From Staphylococcus lugdunensis (lineage in GTDB: Bacteria > Bacillota > Bacilli > Staphylococcales > Staphylococcaceae): DNA of 64,000 nucleotides. Below, piece by piece: positions 54,648 through 63,545 of the stretch (its first letter is position 1; each line of letters opens with the position of its first letter). A model generated the notes under the pieces. The model had not been told where the DNA came from. It did not search any database and worked only from the letters and a program-made list of their open reading frames with translations. The position numbers and the translations under genes were made by a program. The stretch is taken from assembly GCF_002901705.1 (NCBI RefSeq), contig NZ_PPPV01000001.1, forward strand, positions 1 through 64,000, read 5' to 3'.

Positions 54648-56109
54648 TTTCTTCCTCCATCTCTTTCACGTGCTCAGCAACTTCAAATATACGTTTATGT
54701 TTATTTTCCCAACATGCTGTACTTAAATCAACGGGATACTCTTGGGGATTTAAATAACGTTTATTTTCATCCCACAATTGAGATAATGCTTTTGTTAAAT
54801 AGGCTTGCGCCTCATCTTCAGAAGGTAAATCATAAACCAGTTTACCTTGTTCAAAGATTACATGGTGTAAATCAATAGCATCAAATGATTTAATATATTT
54901 CATCTTATAAGTATGAACCGGATGAAACATTTTTAATCGACTCTCATTATTAGGATTTTCGTGTTCTAACGTTATATAATCCCCTTCCGATTTCCCTGTT
55001 TTCTTATTAATGATGCGGTATACTTTTTTCTTACCGGGTGTCGTTACTTTTTCTGCATTATTAGATAATTTAATGCGATCAACGTATTGGCCTTCATTAT
55101 TTTCAACGGCAACAAGTTTATATACCGCACCCAAAGCTGGCTGATCATAACCAGTGATTAATTTTGTACCTACACCCCAAGAATCTACACATGCACCTTG
55201 GGATTTCAAGCTCATAATAGTCTGTTCATCTAAATCGTTTGAAGCAATTATCTTAGCATTAGGAAAACCAGCTTCATCTAACATTCGACGTGCTTCTTTA
55301 GACAAGTAAGCAATATCGCCAGAATCTAAACGTATACCAACAAAATTAATCTTATCTCCTAATTCTTTAGCAACTTTAATCGCAGTTGGTACACCTGACT
55401 TCAATGTGTGAAATGTATCAACAAGAAAGACACAATCTTTATGTCGTTCAGCGTATTTTTTAAATGCCGTATATTCATCCCCATATGTTTGTACTAACGC
55501 ATGCGCATGTGTACCTGAAACTGGCAAACCGAATAGCTTACCCGCACGCACGTTACTCGTTGAATTAAATCCTCCAATATAAGCAGCTCTAGCTCCCCAC
55601 AAAGCAGCATCTAATTCTTGTGCACGTCTAGTTCCAAATTCCATTAATACATCGTTCGGGGCTACTTGACGAATACGACTGGCTTTCGTTGCAATTAAAG
55701 TGTGAAAATTGATGATATTCAGTAATTCTGTTTCCAACAATTGTGCTTGAATTAAAGGCGCTTCCACCCTTAACATGGGTTCATTTCCAAAGCAAAGCTC
55801 TCCTTCTTGCATCGCATGAATATGGCCAGTAAATCTTAATTGCTTTAAATATTCTAAAAAGTCATCCTGATAATCTATAGATGCAAGATAAGCAATGTCT
55901 GAATCTGTAAATTTAAAATTTTCCACAAACTGAATTACCCGTTTCAAACCATTAAATACTGCATAACCACTATCAAATGGCATATTTCTAAAATACAAAT
56001 CAAAAACTGCCATTCGCTCATGTATGCCGTCATGCCAATAACTTTCTGCCATATTTATTTGATATAAATCATTATGCAACATTAAACTATCATCACTATA
56101 TTGATACAC
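54640..56109 (-). CDS. pncB: Nicotinate phosphoribosyltransferase
   Basis: A 489-residue NAPRTase that makes nicotinate mononucleotide, the first committed step of the Preiss-Handler route. Family segments are [17 protein letters not shown], the active-site [17 protein letters not shown] and [15 protein letters not shown]. The start is GTG at 56109, with GGAGAGA five bases upstream; this gives exactly the length I recall for S. aureus. An ATG 13 codons earlier has no site. Coupled to nadE. Confidence 0.93.
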   Translation of the reverse strand: MYQYSDDSLMLHNDLYQINMAESYWHDGIHERMAVFDLYFRNMPFDSGYAVFNGLKRVIQFVENFKFTDSDIAYLASIDYQDDFLEYLKQLRFTGHIHAMQEGELCFGNEPMLRVEAPLIQAQLLETELLNIINFHTLIATKASRIRQVAPNDVLMEFGTRRAQELDAALWGARAAYIGGFNSTSNVRAGKLFGLPVSGTHAHALVQTYGDEYTAFKKYAERHKDCVFLVDTFHTLKSGVPTAIKVAKELGDKINFVGIRLDSGDIAYLSKEARRMLDEAGFPNAKIIASNDLDEQTIMSLKSQGACVDSWGVGTKLITGYDQPALGAVYKLVAVENNEGQYVDRIKLSNNAEKVTTPGKKKVYRIINKKTGKSEGDYITLEHENPNNESRLKMFHPVHTYKMKYIKSFDAIDLHHVIFEQGKLVYDLPSEDEAQAYLTKALSQLWDENKRYLNPQEYPVDLSTACWENKHKRIFEVAEHVKEMEEEND

Positions 56110-56284
56110 AAGACTCTCTCCAATCGATCTTTTTATATATTTTATCATAATTCAAACATTCAGAATAATTTAGTTGTTTAATACATACTTTATGTGATCT
56201 GCTTTAAAAGACAAATTAGTGACAATGTAATCTTTTTTATGGCCTTTTAATAGCTCTCCATTATAATGGTGATGAGGTGAGCAT

Positions 56285-57352
56285 ATGTTAAGGGAAAAAG
56301 CCATACAATTTATCCAAACTATGTATAAAGAATTAAAATATTCACAAACTAAAATGAATGCTCGTATACTACAAATAGAACAAGAAATTGAAGAATCTGG
56401 TATTTATACACATACATTAGAAGAATTAACGTATGGTGCCAAAATGGCATGGAGAAATTCAAATCGTTGTATCGGCCGACTATTTTGGGAATCGTTAAAC
56501 GTTATTGATGCGAGAGATGTTCAAGATGAATCGTCCTTTATAAATTCAATCCATCAGCATTTATCTTTAGCAACAAATGGCGGAAAAATAAAACCTACAA
56601 TTACTATTTTTTCAGCGGAAAACCCACCTAAAATTTTCAACAATCAAATCATTCGCTATGCTGGATACGATGACATGGGTGACCCTGCAGAACGAGACGT
56701 GACTCGTCTAGCACAACACTTAGGATGGCAAGGTAATCATACAGATTTTGATGTGTTACCATTAATCTTTCAAATTCCTGGGAAGCGTGTAACATATCAT
56801 GAACTTCCTTCTGAACTTGTGAAAGAAGTTGATATTATACATGAGCATTACCCTAAATTAAAAGCACTTAATTTAAAATGGTATGCCGTTCCTATTATTT
56901 CAAATATGAACTTAGTTATCGGTGGCATCACATATACCTGCGCTCCTTTTAACGGCTGGTATATGGTCACTGAAATTGCAGTTCGAAATTTTACTGATTC
57001 TTATCGCTATAATTTATTAGAAAAAGTTGCAGATGCTTTCAATTTTGATACACTAAAAAATAATACATTCAACAAAGATCGGGCATTAGTTGAATTGAAT
57101 TATGCGGTCTATCATTCATTCAAATCGCAAGGCATTTCAATTATTGATCACTTAACGGCTTCTAAACAGTTTGAACTTTTTCAACAAAAGGAAGCTCAAG
57201 CAGAACGCCAAGTGACTGGTAAGTGGTCCTGGCTGGCACCGCCATTATCGCCAACTTTAACTGATAACTATCACCATGGTTTTAATAATGAGATGAAAGA
57301 TCCAAATTTCTATTATAAAAAGAACAAAACAACATCTTGCCCTTTCCATTAA
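56285..57352 (+). CDS. nos: Nitric-oxide synthase oxygenase
   Basis: A 355-residue bacterial NOS consisting of the oxygenase domain only. The haem-thiolate ligand is C62 in [27 protein letters not shown] carries the arginine-binding Glu and [14 protein letters not shown] the pterin side. It makes NO from L-arginine using a borrowed reductase, protecting staphylococci from oxidative stress and antibiotics. GAGGTG precedes the ATG. It is clearly more diverged from S. aureus NOS, as I recall that sequence, than its neighbours are. pheA follows 21 bp later, so they are an operon. Confidence 0.95.
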   Translation: MLREKAIQFIQTMYKELKYSQTKMNARILQIEQEIEESGIYTHTLEELTYGAKMAWRNSNRCIGRLFWESLNVIDARDVQDESSFINSIHQHLSLATNGGKIKPTITIFSAENPPKIFNNQIIRYAGYDDMGDPAERDVTRLAQHLGWQGNHTDFDVLPLIFQIPGKRVTYHELPSELVKEVDIIHEHYPKLKALNLKWYAVPIISNMNLVIGGITYTCAPFNGWYMVTEIAVRNFTDSYRYNLLEKVADAFNFDTLKNNTFNKDRALVELNYAVYHSFKSQGISIIDHLTASKQFELFQQKEAQAERQVTGKWSWLAPPLSPTLTDNYHHGFNNEMKDPNFYYKKNKTTSCPFH

Positions 57353-57373
57353 ACACGCATATGGAGGTCAACT

Positions 57374-58171
57374 ATGAAATTACATTATTTAGGTCCAAAG
57401 GGCACTTTTTCTTTTTTAGCAAGCCAACAAATCGTCTCAGAGCCATCAATTGATCGGTGTGCACAGTCCAACTTGCTTGAGGTTATTTTAGCTGTAGTAA
57501 ATAATAAAGAAGATATGGGAATCGTTCCTATCGAAAATTCTATCGAAGGGACGATTAATATGGTTGCAGATGCACTAGCACAACAAGATATTTTTGCCCA
57601 CGGGGAAATTATCATAAACATTCACTTTGGATTATATGCATTGCCCCATACATCACTTTCTGATATTTCTACCGTTTATTCGATTGCACCAGCGATTAGT
57701 CAAACACGTAACTTTATACACCAACATGGTTTTAATTACGATTATGTCGATAGTACTATTCAGAGTTTAGATAAAATTACATCGACGACTGCAGCAATTG
57801 CACCACTGGGCAGTGGAGAACGACTAGGATTTAAGGCCTTAGCATCAAATATTGAAGATTATCCGCATAACACAACACGCTTTTTAATCATCAAAAATCA
57901 TAATCATTTTAAACCGTATACCAGTCAGACCATACTTGTTATAACACCTCAGTCCGATAAACCCGGCCTATTAGCCAGCATATTAAATACATTTGCATTA
58001 TTTAATATTAATTTATCATGGATAGAATCACGACCTTTAAAAACAGAACTTGGAAAATATCGATTTTTTGTCCAAGCTGACAGAGGTTTAAATGATGAAT
58101 TAAAAAAAGTGATTTCAATATTAGAAACATTAGACTTTAAAATTAAAATTATCGGTTCGTTTTCTAATTAA
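57374..58171 (+). CDS. pheA: Prephenate dehydratase
   Basis: A 265-residue enzyme turning prephenate to phenylpyruvate for phenylalanine synthesis. The catalytic domain starts LGPKGTFS and has VPIENSIEGTI and the TRFL motif (HNTTRFLII). The C-terminal ACT domain has GLLASILNTFALFNINLSWIESRP segments, whose GALA/ESRP-like motifs bind phenylalanine for feedback control. There is no chorismate mutase domain. Downstream of nos with GGAGG before the ATG; the nos-pheA pair is known from S. aureus. Confidence 0.93.
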   Translation: MKLHYLGPKGTFSFLASQQIVSEPSIDRCAQSNLLEVILAVVNNKEDMGIVPIENSIEGTINMVADALAQQDIFAHGEIIINIHFGLYALPHTSLSDISTVYSIAPAISQTRNFIHQHGFNYDYVDSTIQSLDKITSTTAAIAPLGSGERLGFKALASNIEDYPHNTTRFLIIKNHNHFKPYTSQTILVITPQSDKPGLLASILNTFALFNINLSWIESRPLKTELGKYRFFVQADRGLNDELKKVISILETLDFKIKIIGSFSN

Positions 58172-58385
58172 AAATAATTCTGAAATAGTTTCAATGGTAT
58201 CATTTTGAAGAAAATAAGCCGGGAGCTTTTAGTAATTTTTTATAACGCACATCGTTGATTTAGTTTAGTGGTATTTATTAAATGATACGAAAGTGCCTTA
58301 TTTTTAAAGCATTTAAAGGTAAAATTACATGTTAATACATAGTATTTATGGCGAGACTCCTGAGGGAGCAGTGCCAGTCGAAGAC

Positions 58386-58446
58386 AGGGGCCCCAACAAA
58401 AAGACATTCCAAAAGAAAGTCAACGAACAACGCGAGTTGGGGTGGC
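58386..58446. repeat. STAR-like GC-rich core inside the structured element
   Basis: On the minus strand TTTGTTGGGGCCCC matches the Staphylococcus aureus repeat (STAR) consensus T(G/A/T)TGTTG(G/T)GGCCC(C/A), reading from about 58400 to 58387. One such core is present; multicopy STAR arrays usually have several. Its arm GGGGCCCCAAC pairs with GTTGGGG at 58436-58442. Confidence 0.55.
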
Positions 58447-58503
58447 TGAGACGGCACCCTAGGAAAGCGAAGCCATTCAATACGAAGTATTGTGAAAATA
58501 GAG

Positions 58504-58552
58504 AACAGCAGCAAGATATTTTCTAATTGAAAATATCTTGCTGCTGTTTTTC
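58504..58552 (+). terminator. Strong intrinsic terminator of the structured element
   Basis: AACAGCAGCAAGATATTTTC pairs without mismatch with GAAAATATCTTGCTGCTGTT across a five-base loop, followed by TTTTC. It may also serve nos-pheA read-through or, in the other direction, sdcS. Confidence 0.85.
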
Positions 58553-58662
58553 TGAGATTTATATCCCAGACCATATTTTTTGGAATTTATATCCCTACCT
58601 GTATTATTTTAAATTTTTATCTTAAACTGTATTTTCTTGTATTAATATTTATACTTTAGCCA

Positions 58663-60225
58663 TTATTTTAATGGTAAAGCTTTTGAAATATCAATACCTA
58701 AAATGATAGGCATAAAGAAATAAACTACAATAATGATAAGTACGGCACTAATGAGATTGACCCAAAAACCTACATAAGCCATTTCCTTAATTTCTAATTT
58801 CCCAGTACCAAACACGATTGCATTGGGCGGTGTTCCCACAGGTAACATATAAGCACAGTTCGCTGCCATAGCTGCAGGAACCATCAATAATAATGGGTGT
58901 ACATCAACAGCTACAGATAATGATGCCAATATTGGTAATATCATCGTCGCTGTTGCTGTATTGGAAGTTATTTCTGTTAAAAACAGGACAAATAATGTAA
59001 TAACAGCTACAATAATCATCGGGCTAACACCATCTAAAGATTTTAATTGTAAACCTAACCATTTAGCCAAACCACTCTCTGATATCCCTTTCGCTAAAGC
59101 TAAGCCACCACCAAATAAAATTAGTACTCCCCATGGTAATTCTTTAGCCACTTCCCAATCAATGATTCGTTGAAACTGTTGTTTGTTCTTTGCGGGTATA
59201 ATGAAAAGTAGCACTGAAATAAATATGGCGATGGTACCATCAGCTATTTCTGACGTTACAGACCAATTATTCAATAAAAATTCACGCGAAATCCAGAGTA
59301 AACTTGCAAATACAAATATAGCCTGAACAACCTTTTCTTCGTACTTCATTTTGCCAAGCTCATCTAATTTCGATTGAATCAATGATTGTCCACCAGGCAA
59401 ATATTTCATATCATGTTTAAAAGCTACATATCTTAAATATGCCCATGTTAATGCGATAAGTATAAATACAGTTGGAATACCAATAATCATCCATTTAGCA
59501 AAACTAATTTCTTGTCCAAAATGTTGTTCAAATTGTCCTTTCAAAATTATTAATGGTGGCGTTCCTATCAGTGTGCCAAGACCACCTATCGTTCCTGCAT
59601 AACCTATCGCTAATACTAAAGACTTTTCAAATTTGTGTAAGCTGACTTTGTGTTTTTCTTTATCATTCAATTCATTTGCTTCTTTAATTATAGCTAGTCC
59701 AATAGGAATCATTATCATGACAGCTGCTGTGTTTGACACAAACATTGATAGAAACCCTGTTGCTATCATAAAACCCAATAATATTTTGGCTGTACTTGCC
59801 CCTATATACTTGATAATCGTTAAGGCAACACGTGTATGCAAATTCCATCTTTCCATTGCAATAGCTAGAATGAAGCCACCTAAAAATAAGAAAATAATAT
59901 CATTGCCATATTCTGATGATACAGCTTCAGGTGATAACACATGACCAATTGGTAATAAAATTAGCGGTAAAAAACTTGTTGCTGCAATCGGAATTGCTTC
60001 TGTTATCCACCAAATTGCAATCCACACAGTTATTGCTAATACAAAAACCCCTTTTTCTGGCAAAGCCGGTGGATGAAAGAAAATTAATATTAAAGCAAAA
60101 CATAGCGGCCCTAAAATAAGTCCTAATAATTGCCCTAAATTGTAAGACTTTTTTGTACTATTTTGCGAGAAAAATGTTAAATAACTTGATGTTCGTTGCT
60201 GCGAGTCATTTTTTGAAAATAACAT
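58663..60225 (-). CDS. sdcS: Sodium-dependent dicarboxylate symporter SdcS
   Basis: A 520-residue DASS-family carrier with about 11 membrane helices. The two paired SNT motifs that bind sodium and substrate are FVSNTAAVMIMIP and ITSNTATATMILP. S. aureus SdcS imports succinate, fumarate and malate with two Na+. ATG at 60225 has GGGGG upstream and yields the S. aureus length; the frame opens three codons earlier. Monocistronic. Confidence 0.92.
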   Translation of the reverse strand: MLFSKNDSQQRTSSYLTFFSQNSTKKSYNLGQLLGLILGPLCFALILIFFHPPALPEKGVFVLAITVWIAIWWITEAIPIAATSFLPLILLPIGHVLSPEAVSSEYGNDIIFLFLGGFILAIAMERWNLHTRVALTIIKYIGASTAKILLGFMIATGFLSMFVSNTAAVMIMIPIGLAIIKEANELNDKEKHKVSLHKFEKSLVLAIGYAGTIGGLGTLIGTPPLIILKGQFEQHFGQEISFAKWMIIGIPTVFILIALTWAYLRYVAFKHDMKYLPGGQSLIQSKLDELGKMKYEEKVVQAIFVFASLLWISREFLLNNWSVTSEIADGTIAIFISVLLFIIPAKNKQQFQRIIDWEVAKELPWGVLILFGGGLALAKGISESGLAKWLGLQLKSLDGVSPMIIVAVITLFVLFLTEITSNTATATMILPILASLSVAVDVHPLLLMVPAAMAANCAYMLPVGTPPNAIVFGTGKLEIKEMAYVGFWVNLISAVLIIIVVYFFMPIILGIDISKALPLK

Positions 60226-60305
60226 CGCTTCCACCCCCTACATCTTTATGTTAATTATCAAAATATTCACTTAATAGATGATAATTATAAGTATTATACC
60301 ATATA

Positions 60306-60343
60306 AAAAAACACCCTTTTGAAAATTAATTCAACAGAGTGTT
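60306..60343 (-). terminator. Terminator of the beta-helix protein gene
   Basis: ACAC..TTTGAA pairs with TTCAA..GTGT with an internal bulge; on the minus strand seven T follow (GGGTGTTTTTTT). It lies between the beta-helix gene and sdcS on the same strand. Confidence 0.7.
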
Positions 60344-60360
60344 CGAGTAAATAAATTTTA

Positions 60361-61446
60361 TTATTCAATATTAATTAAATTTATATTGATTTCTTCAGTC
60401 TGATTTATGGTCACGTCTTTGGCATCTTCAACATGTATCGTTTTTTCAGCATTATCAAATGTATTAGCCGAAATGCAAACAGTTTGATGCTTCACATTAT
60501 TATAGCTGCGTATGTGAATAGCATCTTTAGTCATCTTACCTTTAAAATGATTGTTAATAATATTGATATTTCTACCTGCCTCTGTTTGGTGTTCCTGCCC
60601 TAGCATATCAGCCGCATTTTTCCCATCTTTCACTGCTAAAAAGCGGATGCCTCCAGCACAGCTAATAAAATGATTATGCGCAATAAATGTATCTTTCCAT
60701 TTCAATGGTGTCACTGCATAGTCAGTCATGCCATCAAAAACATTATTATTTATGTGAACATTTTCATAAAAATGTTGATAACGACTCGCATGAGAGCCAA
60801 TCGCCCGATTCCAAGGACCCATGCCAGCTGTTTCAGATTTTCCAAAGTAGCAATTTTCTATCACTACATTTTTAGTTATCGTACCATCACGCGTTCCAAA
60901 TTTTGGAAATGCTCCAGGCACTTGTATATCGAGTTGAACAGCTTCTGAAAACCAGCGATCTCCATCTACATCTCTAAATCCAATAAATCGACATTGCTTA
61001 ATATACAAACCATTGATTCCACAAGCATCAATACAGTGGCCTCCTACAACATTTCTAATGGTGACATCCAACAACTGTATATCTTCAGCATGTCCAAAAC
61101 AAAGTGCGGTATTATTATAGGGACAATTTTTACCGTTCATATCAAAGGTGCCCCCTTTAATATGGATATGACCATTACCACGATATTCATGATAGAAAAT
61201 ATATGGTTTCCCATTTTTCAATAAGGCATCTTTACCTGTTCGCAATAAAGTGGTTTGCTCATCTAGCAATAATGTCGTTCCTTCATAAATAACTAATGCT
61301 TTATTTATATGAAATTCACCCGCAGGTATATAAACCGTTTGTCTTCCTTTTCTTCGATGTGCAATATTAAGTGCTTTTTGAATCGCCCGTCTATCTGCAC
61401 GTCGATTCTTGCCTTTCAACCCATAATCTTGTGCATTGATAATCAT
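60361..61446 (-). CDS. Right-handed beta-helix protein (pectate lyase/GH28-like)
   Basis: A 361-residue protein with the N-terminal signature of pectate-lyase-3/GH28-like proteins: NAQDYGLKG...[12 protein letters not shown] and [14 protein letters not shown]. Repeated helix rungs follow ([49 protein letters not shown]). There is no signal peptide or membrane segment, so it should be cytoplasmic, unusual for polysaccharide-acting beta-helix proteins. No catalytic set could be assigned; a phage-tailspike-like or sugar-binding role is possible. ATG at 61446 has GGAGG six bases upstream. Divergent from pncA. Confidence 0.72.
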   Translation of the reverse strand: MIINAQDYGLKGKNRRADRRAIQKALNIAHRRKGRQTVYIPAGEFHINKALVIYEGTTLLLDEQTTLLRTGKDALLKNGKPYIFYHEYRGNGHIHIKGGTFDMNGKNCPYNNTALCFGHAEDIQLLDVTIRNVVGGHCIDACGINGLYIKQCRFIGFRDVDGDRWFSEAVQLDIQVPGAFPKFGTRDGTITKNVVIENCYFGKSETAGMGPWNRAIGSHASRYQHFYENVHINNNVFDGMTDYAVTPLKWKDTFIAHNHFISCAGGIRFLAVKDGKNAADMLGQEHQTEAGRNINIINNHFKGKMTKDAIHIRSYNNVKHQTVCISANTFDNAEKTIHVEDAKDVTINQTEEININLINIE

Positions 61447-61563
61447 ATCGCACCTCCTCAAAAAAAGTTGTAACTGCAGTGTCCTATGGCTATACTTATT
61501 ACTATAAATACATCATATCACATTACACGTTTTTCTTTATTTTAAGCAATTTGGGAGGCAAAA

Positions 61564-62118
61564 ATGATTAAGAAAGCATTAATCGTAGTTGATTATTCAA
61601 ATGATTTTATCGCAACTGATGGAAAATTAACGTGCGGACATCCAGGCCAAGCCATAGAGGAGTATATCAAATCCCGATTGGAAGCATATCATGCCGCACA
61701 ACAAGACATTATTTTTACAATGGATTTACATTACGAAGAGGATATTTATCATCCAGAAACCCATCTTTTTCCACCACATAATCTTGCGGGCACACATGGA
61801 CGAGAATTGTATGGAACGATAGGTGATTTCTATAAGCAACATCAAGATCAAAAGCATATTCACTATCTCGATAAACGTAGATATGATTCTTTTTATGGTA
61901 CACCTCTTGATTCTCTTTTACGTGAACGGCATATTGATACCATTGAAATCGTAGGTGTGTGCACTGATATTTGTATTCTTCACACAGCGATTTCAGCATA
62001 TAATTTAGGCTACAATATTCATATACCAGCCAAAGGGGTCGCTTCCTTTAATCCAGCTGGACATGCTTGGGCGTTGCAACATTTTAAAAATACATTGGGC
62101 GCAGAGGTAGAAGAATAA
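61564..62118 (+). CDS. pncA: Nicotinamidase
   Basis: A 184-residue cysteine hydrolase of the isochorismatase fold that converts nicotinamide to nicotinate. The catalytic Asp is D10 (IVVDYSNDF), the lysine is in DKRRYDSFYGTPL and the nucleophile Cys is in EIVGVCTDICILHT. Metal ligands are in TMDLHYEEDIYHPE. It corresponds to the structurally known S. aureus nicotinamidase. It feeds pncB and nadE, 6-8 kb away. GGGAGG precedes the ATG. Confidence 0.93.
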   Translation: MIKKALIVVDYSNDFIATDGKLTCGHPGQAIEEYIKSRLEAYHAAQQDIIFTMDLHYEEDIYHPETHLFPPHNLAGTHGRELYGTIGDFYKQHQDQKHIHYLDKRRYDSFYGTPLDSLLRERHIDTIEIVGVCTDICILHTAISAYNLGYNIHIPAKGVASFNPAGHAWALQHFKNTLGAEVEE

Positions 62119-62172
62119 TCTGAAAACGTGCTAAAATAAAAGATATCATATTTAGTAAGGGAGAATAAAAGC

Positions 62173-63102
62173 ATGACAAAAACTTATATATTCGGGCATA
62201 AAAATCCAGATACTGATGCAATTTCATCAGCTATCATTATGGCAGATTTTGAACAACTCAGAGGTAATACTGAAGCAACTGCTTATCGTTTAGGTGACGT
62301 AAGTGCAGAAACACAATTTGCGTTAGATCATTTTAATGTCAATGCACCCGAACTTTTAACGGATGATTTGGAAGATCAAGATGTTATTTTAGTTGATCAC
62401 AATGAATTCCAACAAAGTTCAGATACGATTTCTGGTGCTACAATTAAACATGTTATTGATCACCATAGAATCTCTAACTTTGAAACAGCAGGACCTTTAT
62501 ATTATCGTGCTGAACCAGTGGGTTGTACAGCTACTATTTTATATAAAATGTATAAAGAGCGTGGTTTTGAAATTAAACGTGAAATTGCAGGACTTATGGT
62601 GTCTGCAATCATTTCAGACAGCTTATTATTTAAATCACCAACTTGTACTAAAGAAGATGTTGCCGCTGCTCAAGCACTAAAAGACATCGCTCAAATAGAT
62701 TTAGATAGTTATGGTTTAGATATGCTTAAAGCAGGCGCATCTACTACAGATAAATCTGCTGAATTTTTAATTAATAAAGATGCAAAATCTTTCAACATGG
62801 GAGATTATGTCACTCGTATTGCACAAGTTAACACAGTAGATATTGATGAAGTATTAGACCGTAAAGATGAATTTGAAAAAGTAATGTTAGAAGCAAGTGC
62901 CAATGAAAAATATGATTTATTCGTGTTAGTTGTCACTGATATTATCAATAGTAACTCTAAAATATTAGTTGTTGGTGCTGAAAAAGAAAAAGTTGGCGAA
63001 GCATTTAATGTTAAGTTAGACGACGGTATGGCATTCTTAACTGGTGTTGTATCACGTAAAAAACAAGTTGTTCCTCAAATAACTGAAGTTTTAATTAAAT
63101 AA
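62173..63102 (+). CDS. ppaC: Manganese-dependent inorganic pyrophosphatase
   Basis: A 309-residue family II pyrophosphatase of the DHH superfamily. Metal-ligand motifs are IFGHKNPDTDAISSA, LVDHNE, the DHH motif VIDHHRISNF and IISDSLLFKSP; the C-terminal DHHA2 domain ends SRKKQVVPQ. It drives biosynthesis by removing PPi, including that made by NadE, PncB and DNA ligase steps. GGGAG precedes the ATG. Confidence 0.96.
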   Translation: MTKTYIFGHKNPDTDAISSAIIMADFEQLRGNTEATAYRLGDVSAETQFALDHFNVNAPELLTDDLEDQDVILVDHNEFQQSSDTISGATIKHVIDHHRISNFETAGPLYYRAEPVGCTATILYKMYKERGFEIKREIAGLMVSAIISDSLLFKSPTCTKEDVAAAQALKDIAQIDLDSYGLDMLKAGASTTDKSAEFLINKDAKSFNMGDYVTRIAQVNTVDIDEVLDRKDEFEKVMLEASANEKYDLFVLVVTDIINSNSKILVVGAEKEKVGEAFNVKLDDGMAFLTGVVSRKKQVVPQITEVLIK

Positions 63103-63134
63103 AAGTTTTACAGTTTAATTGAATATTAATTAAG

Positions 63135-63177
63135 TAACGATTTTCATTGCTCATGCTGTGGAAATCGTTATTTTTTA
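63135..63177 (+). terminator. Terminator of ppaC
   Basis: GTAACGATTT pairs with AAATCGTTAT, followed by TTTTTT. Positioned 35-75 bp after the stop codon. Confidence 0.72.
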
Positions 63178-63353
63178 TAGTGAGTAAATATTTATATCAT
63201 TTTTTCACATTACATCCTCCTACCCTAAATGCAAACACAAAAACTGAATTAGTATGATTATAATGAGCCATATATTACAATGACAATGATATGTATTTAT
63301 CTTATTAGACATGCTTTTATGGTCAAAACGTAATTATGAGTTTATAAAAAATG

Positions 63354-63502
63354 AGTCTGGAACATCATTATGTTTTAAACTATAAACTAAATATTGGCAG
63401 TAATTGACTTGATTGAAAGTACGCTGATACCAAGCTTTTTTCAATCCTAGTCAACCTTGCCGGGCGAGACTACGAATTCATAATGAATCCTGTCCCACTC
63501 CC
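63354..63502 (-). repeat. Dispersed two-hairpin intergenic repeat, copy E (inverted)
   Basis: Reverse orientation: GTCTGGAACATCATTATGTTTTAAAC, then TATTGGCAGTAATTGACTTGATTGAAA pairing with TTTCAATCCTAGTCAACCTTGCC, then GGGCGAGACTACGAATTCATAATGAATCCTGTCCCACTCCCC. Lies between ppaC and the aldehyde dehydrogenase gene, both on the plus strand, in a space that otherwise holds only the ppaC terminator. Confidence 0.8.
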
Positions 63503-63545
63503 CATGTCATTAATAATATTGATATAGAAAAAAGGAGGCACTGCA

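Larger units (their letters stand above)
58350..58552 (+). ncRNA. Structured intergenic element, candidate small RNA (copy 2)
   Basis: Starts GGCGAGACTCCTGAGGGAGCAGTGCC and has long-range pairs GTGCC (58370s) with GGCAC (58450s) and CCCCAAC (58391-58397) with GTTGGGG. A conserved block AAAGCGAAGCCATTCAATAC.AAGTATTG follows. It ends in a 20-bp perfect stem (58504-58523 with 58529-58548) followed by T: a strong plus-strand terminator. The same blocks in the same order occur at 603-857. I remember near-identical sequence from S. aureus intergenic regions but cannot name the family securely. Length, order of stems and terminator argue for an independent transcript of about 200 nt (inference). Confidence 0.6.

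Noticed and set aside
58329-58526. A 65-residue plus-strand reading frame (begins MLIHSIYGETPEG)
   Set aside because: It lies wholly inside the structured element, has no ribosome binding site, and its codons follow RNA stems and conserved blocks. Copy 1 of the element does not keep the frame.
58332-58574. An 80-residue minus-strand reading frame across the same element
   Set aside because: It covers the terminator stem and lacks a start signal; a by-product of the hairpin.
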